Part shown: piece after piece, positions 1 to 8,957 of the stretch
Numbering within the stretch: the stretch's first letter is position 1
Layout: each line of letters opens with the position of its first letter
NCBI RefSeq assembly: GCF_900113635.1
Contig: NZ_FOQA01000001.1
Location: 124,001 to 188,000 of the forward strand
DNA: 64,000 nucleotides
Direction of reading: 5' to 3'
DNA from: Tindallia magadiensis
GTDB taxonomy: Bacteria; Bacillota; Clostridia; Peptostreptococcales; Tindalliaceae
Notes under the pieces: model-generated
What the model saw: only the letters and a program-made list of their open reading frames with translations
Database searches by the model: none
Told to the model about the DNA's origin: nothing
Made by a program: the position numbers and the translations under genes

Positions 1-2769
1 GGTGTAATAGAAGCAATTGATGAAATTGATGGCGCCTATCATGTTACTATTACTCAGGCGATAAATAACCTGCCAGAAAACTTTAATGAACTAGTGGTTC
101 GGGTAAAAGGTGTCCATTACACTAGTCAAGGATATGTTTTCGAACCTGTTAATACAAATAGGCAGGGAAATTATGAGACACAACCTTTGATCGATATTAA
201 CATTGATCACCCTAATGTCGTAGAAAGCGTTTCTATTGGAAATTTAGAGTATCGCATTGAAGTAGAAAAACATTGGTCTGTAGATCGAGAAAATTATTCA
301 ACAGAAATTGAATCTTTTGACGGAAGAAGATTTACCTTTGGATTATTCGATAGCGAAGGAGAAAAAATCAATAAAGATGGATCTCATTGGACAATTACCG
401 TAGGAGAAGAAGAAGGAGATTCTGGAAATCCCGCTGTATTTGAACCAGTACTACCTGGCGATTATGTAATAAAAGAGTGGATACCTACAGGTGCTGACTA
501 TGATTTATATGATCCAATAGGTGCTGATAATCGGTGGGTAGAAGTAGGATCCGTATTGTTTGATAACAATGGCCTGGCAGAAATAGAAGCAAAAAACCAT
601 CAACTGTTTGCTAATTTAATAGTAAGAAAAGACTTTGCTCCGCAACATGCTGATGGCTTTGGAAGTATTCCTGGAGATTTTCCTGAAATACGTAGTATGG
701 GTGTGATGGAAGCTGTTGAAGAACCGGAACCAGAAGGATTCAGTTTCCAATTATTTGATGCAGAAGATAATCTTGTTATTGTAGAAGGCAAGGATACTTT
801 CTTGTTGGGAGAACATAATGAACATCGTATGACATTCTATAACCTTCCACTTGGTGAGTACCGAGCTGTAGAAATTGATATGCCTGAGAATTATCGTTGG
901 GTTAGCAATGGAGAAATAGAACTGACAAGAAGTCATGTGAACGCATCAAGTCCTCCAGAAGCTGTTATAACAAATCAAGAGCTATATGAAATTGAGATAG
1001 AAAAAGCATGGGAAGGCACTTGGTTATCAATGGAAGAGGCAGGACCATTTCATTTTAGGATAGTACGACAGTCATCAAATAACGAAGAGTTATCATTCTC
1101 GAGAGAGAAATTTCTAGATCCTAATGAAGAAGAGTATATTACCTTTAATGGATTATATCCAGGAACCTATCATATCTACGAGGAGATCCCCAACGGTAAG
1201 CCATACAGGTTTAGTAATTCTCTTTGGGAGTCCTATGGTAGTATATCTGTCAATAATGAGAATGATGATTGGGTTCTAGTAGGAACAGTTACTTTGCACG
1301 ATGGTCAAAATCCTATGAACTCAAGAGTTGCGGTAACACCACCAGCATTCACAACACCTAGACTTATCGTAACCAATGAAGAGCATCGAGAAATTTCACT
1401 AGAAATCTTAAAAACAGTGACAGGAGAAGGAAAACCTGCTCAAGAAGAAATACCGGAAGTACCTTTTATAGTTGAAGTAATGTCGGAGATGAATGGGGAA
1501 TTAAATCCTCCGGAAAATGGAGTCATAAATGGTCCAGTGGTATTTATGGCGCCTCCGACAGAATCATTAGAAGGAAGCTATAGAGTTAGAGATGGAGAAA
1601 CCGATGGCGCTAGTAAAACTATTATTGGTTCTATGGAATCACCGGGAGTTTATCAGTTAAAAGAAATTATTCCAGAAGAGTTACAAGGAAATTATCGTTT
1701 AACAGGTTATCGCATCACCTATCATTTATTCAATTCAGAAACACCTGTTGAAATTGATTATCCAGCAAACAATGAAGTGTTTGATCCAAATATGATCGTT
1801 GAGTTGCATATGGTAATGGGTAATCAACCAGTTGAAAAAATTGAAGTGGAAGTATTCAACGAGTTTTTTAAGCCTACTTTAGAAGTAATAAAAGAGTATA
1901 CAGATGGTAATGAAGAGGAAGTCGTTATTAATTTATATCGTGTGATGGAATCAGAAGTACCTGAAGAAGTAGAAGAAGAACTAATCGCAACTGAAACAAC
2001 GGAAGGATTAAGCGTGATCTTCGAAGTGGAATTAGGTGAAGTCTACCGAGTTGAAGAAGAAGTACCCTCTGGTTATACCGTAGCCTATCCAGATGAAGAT
2101 ATAATTCGAATCTCGGAAGATCATGAGCTCTTAAGAGTAATGAATACAAAAATTCCAGTTCTAGAAGTAGTAAAAGAGTATACAGATGGTAATGAAGAGG
2201 AAGTCGTTATTAATTTATATCGTGTGATGGAGTCAGAAGTACCTGAAGAAGTAGAAGAAGAGTTAATAACAACTGGAACAACAGAAGAGCTAAGTATAAC
2301 CTTTGAAGTGGAAATAGGCGAAGTTTATCGTATTGAAGAGATAGTACCTGGTGGATATACAGCAGAGTATCCAAATGGTGATACGGTTGAAGTTGGAGAT
2401 ATCGTAAGTATACTTTCTGTAGTGAATACTCCTGTTCCTGCCGGTGGCGGCGGAGGAGGTGGAGGTGGTGGTGGAACCATTACACCTGAAATTATTGATA
2501 CAGTAGAAATCGAGACGACTGATCCGACAGTGACAATCGATGAAGATCCTATTCCATTAGGAACTCCGGAAGAGGTTATTATTGATGAAGATCCTGTTCC
2601 ACTAGGAGTACCTGAAGAGCCAGAAGAAGTTATCATACTAGATGAGGAAATTCCTTTAGGTGTTCCAGTACTTCCTCAGACTGGTGAAAGCAACCCGTTG
2701 AAATTTTACATCTTAGGATTCTTGTTAATCGCTACAGGTTACGCTATGAGAAAAAGAATAACATTCTAG
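1..2769 (+). CDS. LPXTG-anchored surface adhesin-like protein with repeats, 5'-partial
   Basis: The reading frame is open from base 1, so the protein starts before the window. It looks like a cell-wall-anchored surface protein. Several Cna-B/SpaA-like beta-sandwich modules recur, each ending in a phrase like LPLGEYRAVEI or VELGEVYRVEE. Two tandem 94-residue repeats lie at 1879-2160 and 2161-2442, then an 11-residue glycine run (2443-2475), an acidic IPLG/VPLG-repeat stalk, the sortase signal LPQTG (2671-2685), a hydrophobic segment and a basic tail (RKR). Known: sortase cleaves between T and G of such motifs. Inference: a pilin or adhesin. The ligand cannot be read from the sequence. A strong terminator follows. 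Confidence 0.85.
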   Translation, partial: GVIEAIDEIDGAYHVTITQAINNLPENFNELVVRVKGVHYTSQGYVFEPVNTNRQGNYETQPLIDINIDHPNVVESVSIGNLEYRIEVEKHWSVDRENYSTEIESFDGRRFTFGLFDSEGEKINKDGSHWTITVGEEEGDSGNPAVFEPVLPGDYVIKEWIPTGADYDLYDPIGADNRWVEVGSVLFDNNGLAEIEAKNHQLFANLIVRKDFAPQHADGFGSIPGDFPEIRSMGVMEAVEEPEPEGFSFQLFDAEDNLVIVEGKDTFLLGEHNEHRMTFYNLPLGEYRAVEIDMPENYRWVSNGEIELTRSHVNASSPPEAVITNQELYEIEIEKAWEGTWLSMEEAGPFHFRIVRQSSNNEELSFSREKFLDPNEEEYITFNGLYPGTYHIYEEIPNGKPYRFSNSLWESYGSISVNNENDDWVLVGTVTLHDGQNPMNSRVAVTPPAFTTPRLIVTNEEHREISLEILKTVTGEGKPAQEEIPEVPFIVEVMSEMNGELNPPENGVINGPVVFMAPPTESLEGSYRVRDGETDGASKTIIGSMESPGVYQLKEIIPEELQGNYRLTGYRITYHLFNSETPVEIDYPANNEVFDPNMIVELHMVMGNQPVEKIEVEVFNEFFKPTLEVIKEYTDGNEEEVVINLYRVMESEVPEEVEEELIATETTEGLSVIFEVELGEVYRVEEEVPSGYTVAYPDEDIIRISEDHELLRVMNTKIPVLEVVKEYTDGNEEEVVINLYRVMESEVPEEVEEELITTGTTEELSITFEVEIGEVYRIEEIVPGGYTAEYPNGDTVEVGDIVSILSVVNTPVPAGGGGGGGGGGGTITPEIIDTVEIETTDPTVTIDEDPIPLGTPEEVIIDEDPVPLGVPEEPEEVIILDEEIPLGVPVLPQTGESNPLKFYILGFLLIATGYAMRKRITF
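1879..2442 (+). repeat. Two tandem 282-bp coding repeats in the surface protein
   Basis: Units 1879-2160 and 2161-2442 encode 94-residue copies beginning LEVIKEYTDG and LEVVKEYTDG. The first ~120 nt of the two units differ at only a handful of positions, whereas the second halves are clearly diverged. This suggests duplication with partial gene conversion. Confidence 0.85.
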
Positions 2770-2792
2770 TATTTTAGTTAAATCGTAGAACA

Positions 2793-2829
2793 AGTAGAAA
2801 ACTCCGTATTGCTTACGGAGTTTTCTACT
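2793..2829 (+). terminator. Intrinsic terminator after the surface-protein gene
   Basis: A 16-bp perfect stem (2793-2808 with 2814-2829) surrounds a 5-nt loop. The A-rich and T-rich arms make it usable in both directions. It lies 24 bases after the stop codon. Confidence 0.85.
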
Positions 2830-2903
2830 ATTCATTATACAAAGAGAACTATTGGAACTTACAGATTAAATCAAGAAAAGTGATGCATGTGGATTGTCCC
2901 ATA

Positions 2904-2912
2904 TGTTATAAT
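2904..2912 (+). promoter_or_regulatory. Extended -10 promoter of the pilus-operon leader
   Basis: TATAAT at 2907-2912 is preceded by TG one base upstream (2904-2905), giving an extended -10. No good -35 box is visible at 17-18 bp. Transcription would start near 2919, about 196 nt before pilT, and read through the structured leader. Confidence 0.55.
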
Positions 2913-2918
2913 AGGCGT

Positions 2919-3041
2919 ATACTATTAACCGTACTCCTTTGATTCTATAAAAATTATTTGAGGATATGATCTGCAGACAGAGATGGACGCCTTATGCTGC
3001 AGTAATCCAGTGGCGTAACCGGCAAAATTGCCGGTTTTTTT
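2919..3041 (+). promoter_or_regulatory. Structured leader with terminator before pilT (candidate attenuator)
   Basis: Between the extended -10 and pilT lies noncoding sequence able to form a pseudoknot. CTGCAG at 2971-2976 can pair with CTGCAG at 2997-3002, and ACGCC at 2987-2991, inside that loop, can pair with GGCGT at 3012-3016. GGAT (2962-2965) can also pair with ATCC (3005-3008). An intrinsic terminator follows directly. This layout is typical of a riboswitch or other attenuator controlling the pilus operon. I could not match it to a known class: the GNRA loop and receptor of class I c-di-GMP riboswitches are absent, as is a GGTT partner for the AACCG segment expected of class II. Confidence 0.45.
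3017..3041 (+). terminator. Intrinsic terminator in the pilT leader
   Basis: AACCGGCAA (3017-3025) pairs with TTGCCGGTT (3028-3036), followed by a T run to 3041. It lies 74 bases before pilT and belongs to no upstream ORF, so it probably ends a short leader RNA. Confidence 0.8.
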
Positions 3042-3114
3042 ATTATCATTTGTTAATAATTGAAAAAAATGGTTATCTAATTACTAAGATTACCTATCAA
3101 ATAACGGAGAGATA

Positions 3115-4185
3115 ATGATGAACATTAATGAAATTCTTTTGCAGGCCGCTGAAAGGAAAGCATCAGATGTTCATATTGGTGTTGGACATGTTCCGATGAT
3201 TCGTATTAATGGCGAGCTACAACCCTTAAATAATCGTAAAACATCGGCGCAGGATACTATTAGTTATGTTCAAATTTTATTAAGTGGGGTGCAATCAAAA
3301 ATTTTGTCCGAAAAAGGACAGGTGGACTTTGCTTATCAAACGCCTAATGGATATTCTTATAGAATGAATGTGTTTCGTTATCGAGATTATTATGGATTTG
3401 CTTGTCGATTAGTCCATCATCAAATACCAACCATTGCTCAACTAGAACTTCCACAACAAATTGAAAAAATAGCAAAAATGCAATCCGGACTTGTAATAGT
3501 AGCAGGACCGACAGGATGCGGCAAAACTACAACCATAGCATCAATTGTAGATGTGATTAATACCACTAGAAGACTTCACATTTTAACAATTGAAGACCCT
3601 ATAGAGTATATCTATCAGGATAAAATGAGCATGATTACTCAACGAGAAATTGGAAGAGATTGCAATAATTTTTATGAAGCTTTGCATGCAGGTTTGAGAC
3701 AGGATCCTGATGTGATTGTAGTTGGTGAACTTAGGGATTTAGAGACCATGCAAACAGCTATTACAGCTGCCGAAACCGGTCATTTGGTTTTGGTAACGCT
3801 TCACACACGAAATGCACAGCAAACAATAGAAAGAATTATTGATGTATTTCCTTCCGGCCAGCAACAACAAATTAGATTTCAGATGGCTAGTTCCTTAAAT
3901 GCGGTTATCTCTCAAAGATTAATACCAAGAATGGATGAGGTTACAAGAATTCCAGCAGTAGAAATTTTGTTTGTAACGCCAGCGATAAGAACATTGATTA
4001 GAGAAGGAAAAGCACATCAAATAAATTCTTTCATCCAAACAGGAAGAAGAAATGGAATGCAAACAATCGATGATCACTTGAGTTATTTATTCAAAAAAGG
4101 TTCTATATCCTTAGAAACTTTAAAACAGTACACTACCGACGAAGATTACGTGTTTTCGAAGTCTGGAACGATGAGTATGGAATAA
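3115..4185 (+). CDS. pilT: PilT, type IV pilus retraction ATPase
   Basis: A hexameric cytoplasmic ATPase that drives pilus disassembly and retraction. The 356-residue length is typical. Walker A GPTGCGKTT is at residues 131-139, the Asp box TIEDPIEY at about 158-165, the Walker B region DPDVIVVGELRD at 197-208, and the His box ETGHLVLVTLHT just after 220. The C-terminal motif AIRTLIREGK corresponds to the AIRNLIRE motif that separates PilT from PilB. Two adjacent ATGs exist (3115, 3118) behind GGAGAG, so either may be used. It heads pilT-pilM-pilN-pilO. No PilB or PilC gene lies in the window. Confidence 0.93.
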   Translation: MMNINEILLQAAERKASDVHIGVGHVPMIRINGELQPLNNRKTSAQDTISYVQILLSGVQSKILSEKGQVDFAYQTPNGYSYRMNVFRYRDYYGFACRLVHHQIPTIAQLELPQQIEKIAKMQSGLVIVAGPTGCGKTTTIASIVDVINTTRRLHILTIEDPIEYIYQDKMSMITQREIGRDCNNFYEALHAGLRQDPDVIVVGELRDLETMQTAITAAETGHLVLVTLHTRNAQQTIERIIDVFPSGQQQQIRFQMASSLNAVISQRLIPRMDEVTRIPAVEILFVTPAIRTLIREGKAHQINSFIQTGRRNGMQTIDDHLSYLFKKGSISLETLKQYTTDEDYVFSKSGTMSME

Positions 4186-4229
4186 GTTTTCTTATAACAA
4201 ATAGAATATACTTTAAAGGGGGCATCGTT

Positions 4230-5318
4230 TTGAAAAAAAATAAACTCAAATTAATTGGAAAAGAAGTTATTGTTTTTGATTTTGGACATCATAGCATTAA
4301 AATTGTAGTAGGAAAGCCATTAAAAGATAAAATTCTAATACAACAGTTTTTTACAGTTCAAACACCGGAAGGAAGTTTTAAGGATGGAAAGCTTATTGAA
4401 CCGGACTTAATTCGTCAGGTATTACAGCAGTCTATTGATGAACATAAGATTAAAACAAGAAATGCAATTTGTACGATCGAAAGTAGTGAAATTATTACGA
4501 GAGAGTTGAATTTACCAAAAGTATCGGAAGAAAAGATGCAGCAAATGCTTGCCTACGAAGTAGAGCAAACACTTCCAATTCAAGTAAATGAATATATTAT
4601 TCAATCAAAGTTTCTAAATGAAGTTATTGAAGAAGGGGTAGATAAGAATAAGGTATTAGTTACAGCTGTGCCGAAAGAAATGTCGAGAGGTTATTTTGAA
4701 TTATTAAGTAGTATTGGGCTACGACCTTTGATAATGGATCTTCATTTTAATGAAATGGATAAGTTATTGGAATCAAAATATCATTTGAATAATTTGACCG
4801 ACGTTGGAGATAAAACAATAGCATTGATTGATCTTGGTTATCAAGGGATCAATATTGTTATTGTTGAATCAGGAATTCATCAATTGAATCGATTAATTCA
4901 TTACGGATCACATATGATTGATCAAAATATTGTTAACTTTATGGATGTCTCGCATGGTGATGCTGTTGAAATGAAGAAAAATATTTCATCTATCAATCAA
5001 GATCCTAGTTTAGTAGAGTCAGACGAAGAAAATGAAGAAATGCGGGTAATTAATATTGTACAAAATATTTTGGATGGTTGGATGGCAGAAATAGAGCGTA
5101 TCTTTAAATTTTACCTTAACCAAGATGCCAAACATAACATAGATAAAATTCTTTTATATGGTGGTACATCTCGTATGGTAGATATTGACTCGTATTTTGA
5201 AGAATACTTTAATATCCCAACGTCCGTAATAACATCGTTAACAAACATAGAAATAGAAAATCCCAGCAAAGAAGTAACACTATATGTTAATGCGTTAGGT
5301 GCAATGATTCGCAAATAG
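4230..5318 (+). CDS. pilM: PilM, actin-like type IV pilus assembly protein
   Basis: PilM is the cytoplasmic FtsA/actin-fold ATPase that binds the short N-terminal tail of PilN and links the inner-membrane platform to the motors. The N-terminal IVFDFGHHSIKIVVGK matches the phosphate-1 loop of the family. IALIDLGYQGINIVIVE in the middle and LLYGGTSRMVDI near the C terminus fit the phosphate-2 and adenosine segments. The start is TTG at 4230, chosen because AAAGGGGG lies 7-8 bases upstream. It is followed by pilN after 22 bases. Confidence 0.88.
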   Translation: MKKNKLKLIGKEVIVFDFGHHSIKIVVGKPLKDKILIQQFFTVQTPEGSFKDGKLIEPDLIRQVLQQSIDEHKIKTRNAICTIESSEIITRELNLPKVSEEKMQQMLAYEVEQTLPIQVNEYIIQSKFLNEVIEEGVDKNKVLVTAVPKEMSRGYFELLSSIGLRPLIMDLHFNEMDKLLESKYHLNNLTDVGDKTIALIDLGYQGINIVIVESGIHQLNRLIHYGSHMIDQNIVNFMDVSHGDAVEMKKNISSINQDPSLVESDEENEEMRVINIVQNILDGWMAEIERIFKFYLNQDAKHNIDKILLYGGTSRMVDIDSYFEEYFNIPTSVITSLTNIEIENPSKEVTLYVNALGAMIRK

Positions 5319-5340
5319 TATAAAAAGAGGAGGTGTCTAT

Positions 5341-5907
5341 ATGAGAGATTATAATTTCTTTGAAAACTATACAATGGAGCCAGAAAAAAAACCTTTTAAA
5401 GGATTATGGGGAGTTATTATAATTGGTTCTTTATGCTTTCTATTAGTTGCATGGTCCGTTTATGGTTACATGGAAATTCAACGTTTAGAGAATGATATTG
5501 CCTTAGTCAAAGATGATATAAACCAGCTGTATGCTGAAAATGATTACGATGCAATAGAAGTGCTTGAAAAGGATGTTGACTTATTGAAGAAAGAATTATA
5601 TTCATTAGAAAAAATAAAAATGTCTTTGGAAAACAGAAAAGTTATCACACCTTATTTAATAGATCTTATTTCTCGAAGCGTAACAGATGGAATTGCATTT
5701 GAAGCTTTGAATATAGCTGAAAATCAAATTCAGATACAGGGAAACAGCACTCATCGTACATCCATTGCTCAAATGAAGCACAATATTCGTAATTCTGGAC
5801 ATTTTAATGAAATTTTTGTTGCTCACATTACTGAAGCAGATACACTTTATAACTTTTCTATTTCATTTCAGCTAAAGGGGGGTATAGAAAATGAGATTGA
5901 ACAATAG
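5341..5907 (+). CDS. pilN: PilN-like type IV pilus inner-membrane protein
   Basis: A bitopic membrane protein. A short cytoplasmic tail carries NFFENYT-like residues near the N terminus, comparable to the PilM-binding tail. One membrane segment follows at about 24-44, then a coiled-coil stretch (45-100) and a small ferredoxin-like fold ending in NFSISFQLKGG. Length (188 residues) and position between pilM and pilO support the call more than sequence motifs do. GAGGAGG precedes the ATG. The 3' end overlaps the next gene by 17 bp, suggesting coupled translation. Confidence 0.8.
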   Translation: MRDYNFFENYTMEPEKKPFKGLWGVIIIGSLCFLLVAWSVYGYMEIQRLENDIALVKDDINQLYAENDYDAIEVLEKDVDLLKKELYSLEKIKMSLENRKVITPYLIDLISRSVTDGIAFEALNIAENQIQIQGNSTHRTSIAQMKHNIRNSGHFNEIFVAHITEADTLYNFSISFQLKGGIENEIEQ

Positions 5908-6970
5908 AGAAAAAATCCTTTTAGTCGTTTTGACGGCCGCTATTGCATTGTTAGGTTTTTTTCGCTTTGTTATGACACCTATCAATGAAACACTTGAAGA
6001 AATGACAATAACATTAGAAGAAGAGACCTTAGAGTATACACGCTTAAAAAATAGAGCTTTAGAAAAACCGGATCTAGAAGACAAAAAAAATGAAACAACT
6101 CATGAAATCATGGAAATTGCCGGTAATTTTTATGGAGTTTTAGAACAGGAAGATATCATCGTTATTCTAAATGATCTGTTGATTCATAATGCTTTTGAAA
6201 TAAATACAATGAATTTTTCTCAGCCTACCATAGAAGAATTTGGACATCATAGTGATATAGAGAATGAGGATTCAGAAGAAATAACAGATTTAATAGAATT
6301 GAATCAGATGGTTGTTCAGACAAATTATACAGCTAACTATAATGGGATTATGGATCTTCTTAGCTTATTAGAAGAATATGAAAACAGAGTGATGCTTAAT
6401 AGTTTGTCTGTGACAGGCTCACCAGACGGATGGCTTACCGGTACCGCCACGTATCATTTTTACAATGTCCCGAGAGTAAAACGATATTATCCTGCAAGAC
6501 CCCAAACAGTTACATATACACTTTTAGAAGATGCGCTGAAAGTTGAAAGAAAGAATCCTTTTGATACTTCTGGTATGCCTATCCCATCTACTACAGATTC
6601 AGTAATAGATGATGGCGAAGAAATGGACCTTGAAGGAGTTGGAGTAGATACGGTGAGTAGTGATCGTGAGCTTACTGATGAAGAACTTATCCAAATGATA
6701 GGAGGAGAAGAACAAACAAGCTCTGATCACTTTAAGGATCAAAGTAAAATAAAAGGTGAATCATTATCATTTTATGACCAAATTAAAAGACGTGGAATAG
6801 AAAAAGAAAATGAATGGGTCTTAACGGTAGTGAAAGGAGATACCTTATATCATATAGCAATGGCTTTTTATGGAAATAAAGAAAAGATAGTTTACATTAT
6901 TGAAGCTAATAATATTGAAGATCCAAGTCTTATTTTTATTGGTGATGTGCTTCGTATTCCAAAGAGATAG
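5891..6970 (+). CDS. pilO: PilO-like pilus protein with C-terminal LysM domain
   Basis: One membrane segment (about residues 8-26) is followed by a coiled-coil region and a PilO-like periplasmic-type fold (to about 205). A long acidic linker then leads to a LysM module over roughly the last 50 residues (VVKGDTLYHIAMAFYG to FIGDVLRIP). PilO partners PilN in the assembly platform. LysM modules bind peptidoglycan glycans. Canonical PilO is about 200 residues and lacks LysM, so this is a fusion. Inference: the LysM domain anchors the pilus machine to the thick wall, as FimV/PilQ-type wall-binding domains do in Gram-negatives. A terminator follows. Confidence 0.78.
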   Translation: MRLNNREKILLVVLTAAIALLGFFRFVMTPINETLEEMTITLEEETLEYTRLKNRALEKPDLEDKKNETTHEIMEIAGNFYGVLEQEDIIVILNDLLIHNAFEINTMNFSQPTIEEFGHHSDIENEDSEEITDLIELNQMVVQTNYTANYNGIMDLLSLLEEYENRVMLNSLSVTGSPDGWLTGTATYHFYNVPRVKRYYPARPQTVTYTLLEDALKVERKNPFDTSGMPIPSTTDSVIDDGEEMDLEGVGVDTVSSDRELTDEELIQMIGGEEQTSSDHFKDQSKIKGESLSFYDQIKRRGIEKENEWVLTVVKGDTLYHIAMAFYGNKEKIVYIIEANNIEDPSLIFIGDVLRIPKR

Positions 6971-6995
6971 TTATTGAACCATTTACGGAAACATC

Positions 6996-7031
6996 AAAAA
7001 ACCCTCTGATGGCATCATCAAAGGGTTTTTT
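6996..7031. terminator. Bidirectional terminator between pilus operon and aspA
   Basis: AAAAAACCCT with an extended GATG/CATC stem pairs with AGGGTTTTTT (7022-7031). It separates convergent pilO and aspA and has T-rich ends on both strands. Confidence 0.8.
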
Positions 7032-7057
7032 ATCAATCATCAATACTATTTAATTAT

Positions 7058-8548
7058 TTACGCTTGACGAACACCTATGCCAATAAGATGCTTTCCAGCA
7101 ATTCCTGGTTCTGTCATTTCTTTTGGTTGCATAATCTCATCAAGGTCAGCTTCGCTTAGAAGACCTTTTTCTAAAGTGACCTCCCGTACGCTTCTTTTGC
7201 TTTTTAATACTTCTTTAGCTATGCTTGATGTTGCTTCATAACCAAGATGAGGATTTAAAGCCGTTGCTAACGCAACGCTATTTTCTACTTTTTCTTTACA
7301 AGCTTCTTTATTAGCTGTAATTCCTTCAATACAACGAACAGCAAATACTTCAGCCCCATGTGTAATGATATCGATAGATTCGAATAAGTTCTTAAATAGA
7401 ACAGGTCCCATGACATTAAGTTCAAATTGACCTGCACCAGAAGCAAGAGATACAGTATGGTCATTACCTTGGACTTGGAAACATATTTGATTCATCATTT
7501 CAGCCATAACAGGGTTTACTTTTCCTGGCATAATAGATGAACCTGGTTGTACTGGCGGAAGGTTTATTTCCATGAGTCCGCAGGATGGACCGGATGCTTT
7601 CATACGAAGGTCATTTGCCATTTTGGATAAACTCAGAGCACAGTTTTTCAAAGCACTGGATAAATGTATATAGCCATCTGTATTTTGTGTTCCATCCACT
7701 AGGTGTTCGGCTACTTCTAAGTTTAAGCCTGTGATTGAGCACAGTTCTTCAATAGCAGCTTGGATATACACCGGATCTGCATTCAAACCAGTGCCAACGG
7801 CTGTAGCACCTAAATTAACCGTAGAAAGTGACTTCATGGCAGATTTTATTCGATCAATATCGCGACGAAGGACACGGCTATAAGCTCCAAACTCTTGTCC
7901 TAATCTAATAGGGAGTGCATCTTGTAAGTGAGTTCTTCCCATTACAAGTACATCATCAAGTTCCTGCTCTTTATCTTTTAATGCTAGAAAGAGTTTTTCT
8001 AAACTATTAATTAAATTTTCTTCCATCGATAAAACAGATACCTTGAAAGCTGTTGGCACCACATCATTGGTAGATTGTGCCATGTTCACATGAGTATTCG
8101 GTGATACAATATCATATCGTCCTTTGTCAACACGTAAAATTTCCAAGGCTCTATTCGCTAATACCTCATTTACATTCATATTGATTGATGTTCCAGCTCC
8201 ACCTTGAATAGATTCAACGATAATTTGTTCATCAAACTCTCCGTTAATTAATTCGATACAGGCTTTTTTTATGGCAGAACCAATTTGTTCAGGCATAGTG
8301 TTAGTTTGAAGGTTTGCACAAACACATGCATATTTTACCTTGCCCATGCTACGAATTAGTTCAGGGTGTACTTTTGCTACTGGTAAAGGAAAGTTTTCTT
8401 GTGCTCGTTTAGACTGAATACCGTAATAAGCATTGGATGGAATTTCCATGCTTCCCAGAGAATCAGATTCTAGTCGAACTTCTGGATTAATATTTCTTTC
8501 TGATACATCTTGCAGCGTGTTAATTTTGTTTAACTTTGTTTCGATCAT
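7058..8548 (-). CDS. aspA: Aspartate ammonia-lyase (aspartase)
   Basis: Catalyses L-aspartate to fumarate plus ammonia, in the cytoplasm as a homotetramer. The fumarase/aspartase superfamily signature GSSIMPGKVNP is at residues 336-346, with its catalytic serine in the flexible loop. GGAGTSINMNVNEV (about 116-129) and the TNDVVPT and GRTHLQDA segments complete the active site. The N-terminal YYGIQSKRAQENF resembles aspartase rather than fumarase or argininosuccinate lyase. GGGGAGG lies 8 bases before the ATG. It is a single gene with its own promoter region. Confidence 0.88.
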   Translation of the reverse strand: MIETKLNKINTLQDVSERNINPEVRLESDSLGSMEIPSNAYYGIQSKRAQENFPLPVAKVHPELIRSMGKVKYACVCANLQTNTMPEQIGSAIKKACIELINGEFDEQIIVESIQGGAGTSINMNVNEVLANRALEILRVDKGRYDIVSPNTHVNMAQSTNDVVPTAFKVSVLSMEENLINSLEKLFLALKDKEQELDDVLVMGRTHLQDALPIRLGQEFGAYSRVLRRDIDRIKSAMKSLSTVNLGATAVGTGLNADPVYIQAAIEELCSITGLNLEVAEHLVDGTQNTDGYIHLSSALKNCALSLSKMANDLRMKASGPSCGLMEINLPPVQPGSSIMPGKVNPVMAEMMNQICFQVQGNDHTVSLASGAGQFELNVMGPVLFKNLFESIDIITHGAEVFAVRCIEGITANKEACKEKVENSVALATALNPHLGYEATSSIAKEVLKSKRSVREVTLEKGLLSEADLDEIMQPKEMTEPGIAGKHLIGIGVRQA

Positions 8549-8957
8549 GTAATAACCTCCCCATTCTGATTTGTAGTAAATAAATAAAGATTGGTGTGGA
8601 AATGAAAAAGGCTTTTGAGAAAAAAAGATTGATAATTAATTAACTAATTCTAGCAAAAAAATATTATAATTTATTTTGGGTTATTGTTCTAAGCCTACGT
8701 ATAGTATAACATGATTACTGAAAAAACCAATACCTTTATATTATTTCGGAATAGACTGATTATTCAACATCTATGGAATAGAGAAAGAAACCAAACAAAA
8801 CATGTTATAGAGTTAAATTGTTAACAATTTAATTTATTGATAGGTATATACAGAACGTAATGATATCAATGGTTAGATAACTAATGATAAGAACGCTTTT
8901 GCTTTTTTGAAATAATACCAAAGCAAAAATACTACAATAGTGAAGGAAAGGTTGCAC
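8549..8957. other. Intergenic region with palindrome and hairpin, divergent genes
   Basis: No convincing gene lies in these ~400 A+T-rich bases between divergent aspA and the diguanylate cyclase gene. A perfect 20-bp palindrome lies at 8813-8832 (arms TTAAATTGTT/AACAATTTAA). A second inverted repeat, TTTTGCTTT (8897-8905) with AAAGCAAAA (8920-8928), lies just before the cyclase ribosome-binding site. On the - strand TATAAT (8668 to 8663) could be the aspA -10 box, with a weak -35. Confidence 0.5.

Noticed and set aside
2325-2636. - strand ORF encoding a proline run
   Set aside because: It is the mirror of the glycine run and repeats in the surface-protein gene; no start signals.
3007-3013. 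GCCACTG on the - strand, reminiscent of a cobalamin riboswitch core
   Set aside because: The B12-box and other conserved blocks are missing, and it would point away from any gene start.
2919-3041. c-di-GMP riboswitch class I or II upstream of pilT
   Set aside because: GGCGTAACCG loosely resembles the 3' part of class II, but there is no upstream GGTT partner and no class I tetraloop/receptor; kept only as an unassigned leader.
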